The translations under genes were made by a program, and so were the position numbers. Positions 1 to 5,788 of a stretch of 7,266 nucleotides of DNA are shown here, piece by piece. The stretch lies in the NCBI GenBank assembly GCA_046758065.1, contig JBHHZM010000145.1:1-7266 (forward strand), written 5' to 3'. Position 1 is the stretch's first letter; every line of letters begins with the position of its first letter. Under the pieces are notes generated by a model. The model was given only the letters and a program-made list of their open reading frames with translations, did not search any database and was not told the origin of the DNA. The stretch comes from JBHHZM01 sp046758065 (GTDB lineage Bacteria > Pseudomonadota > Alphaproteobacteria > JAAXGF01).

Positions 1-950
1 GTGCCGAAGGCGGGCGCGCCGGTCTTCATGTCGACGTTCGAGGTGAAGCCGCCGTAGACCACGGGCGCGCCAGGATTGACGATCTGGACGAGCGCGATGC
101 CGGCGAGCGCTTCGGCGTTCTGCTGGGCGAGCGCGCCGGCGAGCGTCGTCGGTGCCATCGCGCCGGCGAGCGTGAACGGCGTGATCGCGACCGCCTGGCC
201 GGCGCGTGCCATTTCGATCAGCCCGTCGCTCATCGGTCCATCGAGACGCAGCGGCGAGTTGGTGTTGATCATCGTCATCAAACCCGGCGTCTCGGCGAGC
301 TCGTCGCGGCTCACGCCCCGGGCGAGGCAGATCATGTCGATGCCGTCGATGCAGCGCTCGCGGCTCAGCGCGTAGGTGCGCCACGCCCGGTCGGTCAGCG
401 TGATGAAGGCGTAATGGCAGTCGAGATGGCGCGTCGGTACTGGAAGGTCGAGCGGTTCGACCGGATAGCCGCCGATGAAATGCATGACGTTGAGACTGTG
501 GGCGATGCGCAGAAGGTTGCAGAAATCGTCGTAGCTGCCCGGCCGCCGGCCGCGGTCGAGGTCGGAACAGTTGGGCGTGCTCGAGACCGGGCTGAAGGCG
601 ATGCGGTTGCCGCCGAAGGTCACGTTGCGTGCCGGGTTGCGGGCGTGGAGCGTGAATTCGGCCGGCGACCGCGCAACGCTCTCTTCGATCAGGCCGCGGT
701 CGAAGCGCACCCGTCGGGTCTCGCGGTCGACATCGGCGCCGGCCTTCACCAGCAGATCGAGCGCCGAGTCGCCCAGGATTTCCATGCCGAGCGTCTCGAG
801 GATATCGAGCGAAGCGGCGTGAATTCGCTCGATCTGATCGGCGCGCAGCACCTCGATCGGCTTGTAGGGATTGACGATTTCCCGGCAGGGAAGCTGCTTG
901 AACGTTCCGACCTCGCGGCGCCTGTGCCGCCGTTTTGAGTCACGCGCCAT
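1..950 (-). CDS. MttB-superfamily (trimethylamine methyltransferase-like) protein, 3' end cut by window edge
   Basis: The gene reads leftward from ATG at 950-948 and is open to the window edge, giving 316 codons plus two bases. About 190 C-terminal residues are missing if it matches its 509-residue neighbour. It aligns with the neighbouring complete gene over its whole visible length. The only gap is one codon in the Arg-rich N-terminal tail, so no frameshift is present. By hand count about 46 of 294 residues differ after the tail (roughly 84% identity). Shared blocks include REIVNPY near residue 23, TRHLDCHYAF, CLARGVSRDEL and VYGGFTSNVDMKTG near 299-312. Family members transfer a methyl group from a quaternary amine to a corrinoid protein or another acceptor in the cytoplasm. 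The substrate here is unknown. No in-frame stop (pyrrolysine codon) occurs in the visible part. No clear Shine-Dalgarno precedes the ATG, and an in-frame TAG at 959-957 limits the start to this ATG or the adjacent TTG at 953. It probably follows the upstream paralog in one transcript. Confidence 0.9.
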   Translation of the reverse strand, partial: MARDSKRRHRRREVGTFKQLPCREIVNPYKPIEVLRADQIERIHAASLDILETLGMEILGDSALDLLVKAGADVDRETRRVRFDRGLIEESVARSPAEFTLHARNPARNVTFGGNRIAFSPVSSTPNCSDLDRGRRPGSYDDFCNLLRIAHSLNVMHFIGGYPVEPLDLPVPTRHLDCHYAFITLTDRAWRTYALSRERCIDGIDMICLARGVSRDELAETPGLMTMINTNSPLRLDGPMSDGLIEMARAGQAVAITPFTLAGAMAPTTLAGALAQQNAEALAGIALVQIVNPGAPVVYGGFTSNVDMKTGAPAFG

Positions 951-1010
951 CAAGATCTACCGATCCACTAGTGCTGCGCCGACGGGCGAGGGCGGGACGG
1001 CGCCGGCGCA
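951..1010 (-). repeat. Inverted repeat between the tandem MttB-like genes
   Basis: The 60-bp gap between the two paralogs contains a perfect 7-bp inverted repeat: TGCGCCG at 975-981 and CGGCGCA at 1004-1010, separated by 22 bases. It starts directly after the stop codon of the upstream gene. It could form a GC-rich hairpin in the leftward transcript and adjust expression of the second gene or protect the first mRNA. No U-run follows, so it does not look like a full intrinsic terminator. In a GC-rich genome a 7-bp match of this kind can also arise by chance. Confidence 0.3.
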
Positions 1011-2540
1011 TCACGCCGCCTTCGCCCCTTTTTCGCGCTTGCGCCGGGTGATGAAGTCCCTGAGCGCCTCCTCGATCGCGGGGTCGAGCGGCGGCGGCTC
1101 GTAGTCGGCGAGCATTTGCTTCCAGATCGCGTTGGCGCGCTCGGTCGCGGTCAGGCTGCCGGCTTCTTCCCAGGTCTCGAAATTGCGCCAGTCGGAGACG
1201 AGGGGGGCGTAGAACGCGGTCTCGTAGCGTTCGAGGGTGTGCGCGGCGCCGAAGAAATGCCCGCCGGGGCCGACCCCGGCGATCGCATCGAGCCCGAGCG
1301 TCTTGTCGTTGACCTCGATGGGACGCAGGAACTCGGCCATCATCTGCAGCATCTCGGCGTCGATTATCATCTTCTCGAACGACGCGGTGAGCCCGCCTTC
1401 GAGCCAGCCCGCGCCGTGCAGTATCATATTGGCGTGGCCCATGACGGCGGCCCACAGCGACATCCCCGATTCGTACGCTGCCTGGGCGTCGACGACGTTG
1501 GCGGCGTTGGCGTTGCTCGACCGGTAAGGCAGGCGATAGCGCCGGGCGAGCTGGCCGCCGGCGAGCGCCGCGCGGCTGTATTCGGGGGTGCCGAAGGCGG
1601 GCGCGCCGGTCTTCATGTCGACGTTCGAGGTGAAGCCGCCATAGACCACGGGCGCGCCGGGATTGACGATCTGGACGAGAGTTATGCCGGCGAGCGCTTC
1701 GGCGTTCTGCTGGGCCAGCGCGCCGGCGAGCGTCGTCGGCGCCATCGCGCCGGCCAGCGTGAAGGGCGTCAACACCACGGCCTGGCCGGCGCGCGCCATC
1801 TCCATCAATCCGTCGCTCATCGGTCCGTCGAGGCGCAGCGGCGAGTTGGTGTTGACGACCGTGACGAGCCCCGGTTCGCGGGCCAGCTCGTCGCGGCTCA
1901 CGCCGCGCGCGAGGCACACCATGTCGATGCCGTCGGCGCAGCGCTGGCGGCCGATCGCATAGGCGTGCCAAACCCGATCGGTGAGGGTGATGAAGGCGTA
2001 GTGGCAGTCGAGATGGCGGGTCGGGACCGGCAGGTCGGTGGGCTCCACGGGATAGCCGCCGATGAAGTGCATGACGTTGAGGCTCTGGGCGAGCCGCAGG
2101 AGGTCGCAATAATCGGCGTACGTGCCGGCGCGCCGGCCCCTGTCGAGGTCCGAGCAGTGGGGCGGGCTGCCGACCGGGCAGAAATTGATATGGTTGCCGC
2201 CGAGTGTGATGTTGTGCGCCGGATTGCGGGCGTGGAGCGTGAATTCGGCCGGCGCGCGGGCGACGCTCTCCTCGATCAGGCTGCGGTCGAAGCGCACCCG
2301 TCGGGTCTCGCGGTCGACGTCGGCGCCGGCTTTCACCAGCACGTCGAGCGCCGCATCGCCCAGGATCTCCATGCCGATTTCCTCGAGGATGCGAAGCGAA
2401 GCCAGGTGAATCGTTTCGACCTGATCGGCGCTCAGCACCTCGATGGGGCTGTAGGGGTTGACGATCTCCCGCCACGGAAGCTGGCCGGGACGGCCGCTTC
2501 CCCGCGGCGCGCGGCGACGCGAACGGCGTTGATGCGACAT
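1011..2540 (-). CDS. MttB-superfamily methyltransferase-like protein (non-pyrrolysine), complete paralog
   Basis: This 509-residue protein belongs to the trimethylamine methyltransferase (MttB, COG5598-type) superfamily, whose members are usually about 480-520 residues. Pyrrolysine-containing MttB uses trimethylamine. The far more common homologs without pyrrolysine, such as glycine betaine methyltransferase MtgB, use other quaternary amines. This gene has no internal TAG, so it belongs to the latter type. It starts with a basic tail (about residues 1-20) before WREIVNPY. Barrel-like blocks follow, including LDCHYAFITLTDR, TPFTLAGAMAPTTLAGALAQ and YGGFTSNVDMKTGAPAFG (about 300-317), then RSSNANAANVVDAQAAYESG and AGVGPGGHF toward the C-terminus. 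The ATG at 2540 is preceded by GGAAGGAG only two bases away, which is short spacing. The open frame continues upstream to 2768, but that stretch is Arg-rich and has no family similarity that I recognise, so I excluded it. No corrinoid protein or RamA-type activator is encoded nearby, so the methyl acceptor is unknown. It is probably co-transcribed with the paralog to its left. Confidence 0.93.
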   Translation of the reverse strand: MSHQRRSRRRAPRGSGRPGQLPWREIVNPYSPIEVLSADQVETIHLASLRILEEIGMEILGDAALDVLVKAGADVDRETRRVRFDRSLIEESVARAPAEFTLHARNPAHNITLGGNHINFCPVGSPPHCSDLDRGRRAGTYADYCDLLRLAQSLNVMHFIGGYPVEPTDLPVPTRHLDCHYAFITLTDRVWHAYAIGRQRCADGIDMVCLARGVSRDELAREPGLVTVVNTNSPLRLDGPMSDGLMEMARAGQAVVLTPFTLAGAMAPTTLAGALAQQNAEALAGITLVQIVNPGAPVVYGGFTSNVDMKTGAPAFGTPEYSRAALAGGQLARRYRLPYRSSNANAANVVDAQAAYESGMSLWAAVMGHANMILHGAGWLEGGLTASFEKMIIDAEMLQMMAEFLRPIEVNDKTLGLDAIAGVGPGGHFFGAAHTLERYETAFYAPLVSDWRNFETWEEAGSLTATERANAIWKQMLADYEPPPLDPAIEEALRDFITRRKREKGAKAA

Positions 2541-2606
2541 GGCTCCTTCCCCGACCTCGCTTGGCGGGCGGCCTTGTCGTAGTATTCTCGCGGCCGCCGG
2601 CGGAAC

Positions 2607-2635
2607 ACGGTACGCCCCCGATTTTTCCTTGTAAA
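2607..2635 (-). promoter_or_regulatory. Candidate sigma-70-type promoter for the MttB-like genes
   Basis: On the minus strand TTTACA (2635-2630) is followed after 17 bases by TACCGT (2612-2607). The -35 hexamer matches the consensus at five of six positions and the -10 at three of six. The implied leader before the ATG at 2540 is about 60 bases. The -35 overlaps an imperfect CTTGTAAACAGA box on the plus strand (2628-2639). The call rests on hexamer likeness only. Confidence 0.35.
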
Positions 2636-2650
2636 CAGATGGGTTGCGGT

Positions 2651-2662
2651 GCGTTTGGGCGG
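2651..2662 (+). repeat. 12-bp direct repeat, copy 1
   Basis: GCGTTTGGGCGG occurs here and again, exactly, at 2798-2809, with starts 147 bp apart inside the same intergenic region. An exact 12-mer pair is unlikely by chance in about 320 bp, though G+C bias raises the odds. It may be a binding site for a regulator that acts on both divergent arms. Confidence 0.4.
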
Positions 2663-2755
2663 CGGACGTTGACCTTTCACCGCGTCCGGTTGTACGGCCT
2701 GCGCGCCCCGCGCGTTGTCTCCCCGAACGGCGCTCCGCGGGCCATTCAATCGCGC

Positions 2756-2784
2756 TTGCGGCCCGCAATCTTTGCGCCTAGTGT
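2756..2784 (+). promoter_or_regulatory. Candidate promoter for the oxidoreductase-hutH operon
   Basis: TTGCGG (2756-2761), 17 bases, then TAGTGT (2779-2784) resembles a relaxed housekeeping promoter of alphaproteobacteria. It would give a leader of about 70 bases before the ATG at 2862. A second, weaker possibility is TTGACC (2669-2674) with TGTACG at 2691-2696, 16 bases downstream. The second copy of the 12-bp repeat and the 10-bp palindrome lie just downstream of this -10, where a repressor would block transcription. Confidence 0.35.
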
Positions 2785-2797
2785 CGCCCCGACGAAC

Positions 2798-2818
2798 GCG
2801 TTTGGGCGGGTCGCGACC
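2798..2818 (+). promoter_or_regulatory. 12-bp direct repeat copy 2 overlapping a 10-bp palindrome (candidate operator)
   Basis: The second copy of GCGTTTGGGCGG (2798-2809) shares its last base with the perfect palindrome GGTCGCGACC (2809-2818). It lies about 15-35 bases downstream of the candidate -10 at 2779-2784. The position fits an operator for a repressor of the oxidoreductase-hutH arm, with copy 1 serving as a second site. The protein that would bind is not known. Confidence 0.35.
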
Positions 2819-2846
2819 AACCCGGAAATCGTCGCAGACCGGTCAC

Positions 2847-2855
2847 GGGAGGGAG
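2847..2855 (+). promoter_or_regulatory. Shine-Dalgarno that fixes the oxidoreductase start
   Basis: GGGAGGGAG, with its GGAGG core at 2848-2852, lies nine bases before the ATG at 2862. It is the strongest ribosome binding site in the window, and it decides for this start over the in-frame ATG at 2715. Confidence 0.8.
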
Positions 2856-2861
2856 TTCAGC

Positions 2862-4196
2862 ATGACCGAAGTTCCTGCGTCCGTTACCTACGTCGTCGTG
2901 GGGGCGGGCATTCACGGCCTGTCGACGGCCTGGCATCTGGCGATGGAGCTCGAGGCCCGCGGTTCGGGTACGGGCAACGATATCGTCGTGCTCGACAAGT
3001 CGGGCGTCGGCGCCGGCGCCTCGGGCATCGCCTGCGGGTGCGTGCGCAACTTCTACATGACCGAACCGCTGCACGCGATCCTGCGCCATTCGGTCGATGT
3101 CTGGATGTACGACCCGGTCGATTTCGGTTTCCAGCAGGTCGGCTATATTTCCTGCGGCGAAGAAAACCAGATCGAGGACTACGCCAAGATCCACGAGAGC
3201 CAGAACGCGGTCGACTATCCCTCCGACGTTTATGTCGGCAAGGACGCCAAGACGTTTCTCAAAAGCATCTGGCCCGACTTCAAGACCGACGGCATCGAGG
3301 TGGCGATCCACGAAAAGCTTTCGGGTTACGCCGGCACCATGCAGGCTTGCCGCGGCCTCGCCGACAAATGCCGCCAGCATGGCGTGCGCGTGCTCGAGGG
3401 CGTCGAGGTGACCGGCTACGACATCGCAGGCGGCGTGGTGAAGAAGGTCCGCACCGCAAAGGGCGACATCGCCTGCGACGCGGTGGTGCTCGGTCTCGGG
3501 GCGTGGACCGCGCGGCACTGGGACATGCTGGGCCGGCCGATGACGCTCGATCTGCACTACGCCGACGGCAGCGTGGTCGAGAACCGCGACATGTGGACCT
3601 TCTGGCGGCTGCTCGAAGGCGAGCTGTATCACGACGCGCCTTACCGCAGCGCCGAGGGCCGTGACCCGCCGGTGCTCCACGTCGAGCTGATGACCACGCC
3701 GGTCCGCGACGAAAACGGCAAGGAGCTTGCCGACCACACGTACATCTACTGGAAAAACGGCGCCGAGCGCATGGACAGGCCGGGTCTTCAGGGCGGCACC
3801 ATCCCGGTCAAGATCGGCCCCGACGCGGTGGTCGATCCTTACGGCCACGCCAACGATGCCTATCAGGCCGAGCCCTGGTTCGCCGATTACATGTGCGCGG
3901 CGATGGCTCAGCTCATGGGCCGCTTCGCCGGACACCGGGACCGGTTCCGCGAGCGCCGCAACGGCGGTATCGGCGCGTTTACGCCCGACAACGTGCCGGT
4001 CTTTGACTGGGCGCTGCCCAACGTCTACATGATCGCCGACTCGAACCACGGCTTCAAGATGACCGGGGTCGGCAAGCTGGTCGCCAGGCTGCTCGTCGGC
4101 GGCAACAAGGTTGCCGAGCTCGAACCTTTCGCCTTCGACCGCTTCGCCAGGGGCGGCGCCTTCGGCGCGAGCAACAGCAACTGCCCCTGGGTCTAG
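2862..4196 (+). CDS. FAD-dependent oxidoreductase, DAO family (sarcosine oxidase beta-like, stand-alone)
   Basis: This 444-residue flavoprotein starts with a dinucleotide-binding fold: VVVGAGIHGLSTAWHL has the GxGxxG glycines at residues 14, 16 and 19. An acidic residue ends the second strand (VVLDK, Asp45), followed by GAGASGIACG (about 50-59). The C-terminal signature NGGIGAFTPDNVPVFD (367-382) and SNHGFKMTGVGKLVA (about 394-408) is typical of DAO-type amine oxidases, the fold of sarcosine oxidase beta and the N-terminal half of dimethylglycine dehydrogenase. Such enzymes oxidise N-methyl amino acids or other amino acids to an imine with FAD. No folate-binding GcvT-like domain is fused, so any methyl removed may leave as free formaldehyde. 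The ATG at 2862 is chosen because GGGAGGGAG lies at 2847-2855, nine bases after its GGAGG core. The 49-codon upstream extension to 2715 crosses the promoter region. hutH follows after 26 bp, so the two are likely one operon. The substrate is inferred, not shown; an N-methylated histidine is the favoured guess. Confidence 0.9.
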   Translation: MTEVPASVTYVVVGAGIHGLSTAWHLAMELEARGSGTGNDIVVLDKSGVGAGASGIACGCVRNFYMTEPLHAILRHSVDVWMYDPVDFGFQQVGYISCGEENQIEDYAKIHESQNAVDYPSDVYVGKDAKTFLKSIWPDFKTDGIEVAIHEKLSGYAGTMQACRGLADKCRQHGVRVLEGVEVTGYDIAGGVVKKVRTAKGDIACDAVVLGLGAWTARHWDMLGRPMTLDLHYADGSVVENRDMWTFWRLLEGELYHDAPYRSAEGRDPPVLHVELMTTPVRDENGKELADHTYIYWKNGAERMDRPGLQGGTIPVKIGPDAVVDPYGHANDAYQAEPWFADYMCAAMAQLMGRFAGHRDRFRERRNGGIGAFTPDNVPVFDWALPNVYMIADSNHGFKMTGVGKLVARLLVGGNKVAELEPFAFDRFARGGAFGASNSNCPWV

Positions 4197-4222
4197 GCAG
4201 CGGCGAGCGACGGCGGCAGGCG

Positions 4223-5755
4223 ATGGCACCTTTCGTCCTGCGCCCCGGCACCTTGAGCCTCGCCGATCTGCGTCGCCTCGAAAGCGAGCCAGCCGAGATC
4301 GCGCTCGACCCCGCCTGCCGCGACGGCGTCGCCGCGGCGGCGCGGCTGGTGCGCCAAGTCGCCGAGGGCGACGAACGCATCTACGGCATCAACACCGGTT
4401 TTGGCAGCTTGGCGCGGACGGCGATTTCGGCCGACCAGTTGAGCGAGCTCCAGCGCCGCCTTGTCCTGTCGCACAGCGCCGGCACCGGACCATTGCTTGC
4501 CGAGACGACGGTGCGCCGCGTCATCGTGCTCAAGATCAACGCGCTGGCGCGTGGCCGTTCGGGAGTCCGCCCCGAGACCATCGACGCCCTCGTCCGTCTC
4601 TACAACTCGGGCGTGACCCCCTGCGTGCCGGCCAAGGGGTCGGTCGGCGCCTCCGGCGATCTCGCGCCGCTCGCCCATCTCTCGGCCGTGCTGATCGGTA
4701 GCGGGAACGTGCAAATCGGCGGTGAGACGCTGCCTGCGACCGAGGGTCTCGCGCGTGCCGGCCTCGCGCCGCTCGAACTCGCGGCCAAGGAAGGGCTCGC
4801 TTTGCTCAACGGCACCCAGGTGTCGACCGCGCTCGCGCTCGACGGGCTGTTCGCCGCCGAGGACGTTTTCGCCGCGGCGCTGGTCGCCGGCGCGCTCAGC
4901 GTCGATGCCGCGCTTGCGAGCGACGTGCCGTTCGATGCGCGCATCAGCGATCTGCGCGGCCAGCCGGGTCAGACCGACGTGGCCGCGGTCTATCGCCAGC
5001 TTCTGGCGGGCAGCACCATCCGTGCCTCGCACGTCGATTGCGACCGGGTGCAGGACCCCTACAGCCTGCGCTGCCAGCCCCAGGTCATGGGCGCCTGTCT
5101 CGATGCCTTGCGTTTCGCGGCCGGGACCATCGCCCGCGAGGCCAATGCGGTGACCGACAATCCGCTGGTCTTCGCCGATACCGGCGAGGTGCTGTCGGGC
5201 GGCAACTTCCACGCCGAGCCGGTGGCGATGGCGGCTGACGTGCTCGCCCTCGCCCTCGCCGAGACGGGCGCGCTCGCCGAACGCCGCATCGCGCTGCTCA
5301 CCGATGCGCACATGAGCGAGCTTCCTCCGTTCCTCGTCGCCGAGAGCGGCCTCAACTCGGGTTTCATGGTGGCCCAGGTGAGCGCCGCCGCGCTCGCCAG
5401 CGAAAACAAGGCGCTGGCGCACCCGTCGAGCATCGACAGCCTGCCGACCTCGGCCAATCAGGAGGATCATGTCAGCATGTCGGCCTACGCCGCGCGCCGG
5501 CTCGGCGAGATGGCCGACAACGCGGCCGGCATCGCCGCCATCGAACTGCTCGCCGCCGCGCAGGGAATCGAGTTCCGCCGTCCCTTGCGGTCGTCGGAGG
5601 CGCTCGAACGGGCCGTCGCCCTGATCCGCGAGCGCGTGGCGGCCTATACGGAGGACCGCTACTTCGCGCCTGATATCGCGGCGATCAAGACGCTGGTGCG
5701 CGAGGGGAAACTCGTCGCGTTGCTGCCGGACGGGCTATTGCCGAGCGCGGCGTAG
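4223..5755 (+). CDS. hutH: Histidine ammonia-lyase (histidase)
   Basis: The enzyme removes ammonia from L-histidine to give urocanate, the first step of histidine breakdown, in the cytoplasm. The 510-residue protein matches the family along its whole length. The Ala143-Ser144-Gly145 triad within GSVGASGDLAPLAHL forms the MIO electrophile. Other active-site blocks are present: Tyr54 in YGINTGFG, His84 in LSHSAG, LLNGTQ, VQDPYSLRCQPQVMG, TDNPLVF, SGGNFHAEP and SANQEDHVSM with the catalytic Glu. Numbering runs one ahead of the Pseudomonas enzyme. All the histidine-type signature residues that I could check are kept, so I prefer a true histidase to tyrosine/phenylalanine lyases or ergothionase. 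The start at 4223 matches the family N-terminus (RPGTL near residue 7). Only a weak, close GGCAGG (4215-4220) precedes it, so translation may be coupled to the oxidoreductase gene 26 bp upstream. hutU and hutI are not in the window. Confidence 0.97.
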   Translation: MAPFVLRPGTLSLADLRRLESEPAEIALDPACRDGVAAAARLVRQVAEGDERIYGINTGFGSLARTAISADQLSELQRRLVLSHSAGTGPLLAETTVRRVIVLKINALARGRSGVRPETIDALVRLYNSGVTPCVPAKGSVGASGDLAPLAHLSAVLIGSGNVQIGGETLPATEGLARAGLAPLELAAKEGLALLNGTQVSTALALDGLFAAEDVFAAALVAGALSVDAALASDVPFDARISDLRGQPGQTDVAAVYRQLLAGSTIRASHVDCDRVQDPYSLRCQPQVMGACLDALRFAAGTIAREANAVTDNPLVFADTGEVLSGGNFHAEPVAMAADVLALALAETGALAERRIALLTDAHMSELPPFLVAESGLNSGFMVAQVSAAALASENKALAHPSSIDSLPTSANQEDHVSMSAYAARRLGEMADNAAGIAAIELLAAAQGIEFRRPLRSSEALERAVALIRERVAAYTEDRYFAPDIAAIKTLVREGKLVALLPDGLLPSAA

Positions 5756-5761
5756 CCACGG

Positions 5762-5781
5762 GCGGCAACGCCGCACGGCGG
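5762..5781. terminator. Small stem-loop at the convergent hutH/hutF junction
   Basis: The 33 bp between the two convergent stop codons contain GCGGC-AAC-GCCGC (5762-5774), a perfect 5-bp stem with a 3-base loop. An overlapping alternative, CCGC-ACG-GCGG (5771-5781), is followed by ATTTTG on the plus strand. Either could help end transcription from hutH, and the stems also read from the opposite side. The stems are short and the T-run is only four bases, so this is a weak terminator candidate. Confidence 0.3.
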
Positions 5782-5788
5782 ATTTTGC

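Larger units (their letters stand above)
2541..2861. promoter_or_regulatory. Divergent intergenic control region
   Basis: These 321 bp separate the leftward MttB-like genes from the rightward oxidoreductase-hutH pair and must hold the promoters for both. I see no convincing gene here: the open frames crossing it are low-complexity, Arg- and Pro-rich extensions of the flanking frames. What can be seen is one candidate promoter per strand, a 12-bp direct repeat (2651-2662 and 2798-2809), a 10-bp perfect palindrome (2809-2818) and an 8-bp palindrome GACCGGTC (2837-2844). The last lies just upstream of the Shine-Dalgarno of the oxidoreductase. A shared regulator of both arms would be expected to bind here. 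No regulator gene lies in the window. Confidence 0.6.

Noticed and set aside
961..971. GATCCACTAG-like string resembling a cloning-vector polylinker near the start of the left gene
   Set aside because: Only about ten bases match and the flanking sequence is native coding and intergenic DNA, so chance is the simpler explanation.
1116..2582. Long open frame (488 codons) on the plus strand opposite the complete MttB-like gene
   Set aside because: It lies antisense to a gene with clear family similarity. It is rich in Arg, Gly, Ala, Val and Asp and has no recognisable domain, as expected for shadow frames in GC-rich DNA.
2541..2768. N-terminal extension of the complete MttB-like gene up to an ATG at 2768
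   Set aside because: The extra 76 residues are basic and low in complexity, cross the control region and have no counterpart in the paralog, whose frame is closed by TAG at 959-957 just upstream of its start.
2778..4229. Long open frame (483 codons) on the minus strand opposite the oxidoreductase
   Set aside because: Its composition is that of a shadow frame and no motif was seen. The plus-strand FAD signatures are unmistakable.
4193..5470. Open frame (425 codons) on the minus strand opposite hutH
   Set aside because: It is antisense to a fully conserved histidase and shows no domain or plausible ribosome binding site of its own.
4223..5755. Possibility that the lyase is an ergothionase releasing trimethylamine, with the MttB-like proteins using the trimethylamine
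   Set aside because: The protein keeps the full set of histidase signatures that I could check, the MttB-like protein lacks pyrrolysine, and hutF is adjacent. All of these favour histidine as the lyase substrate.
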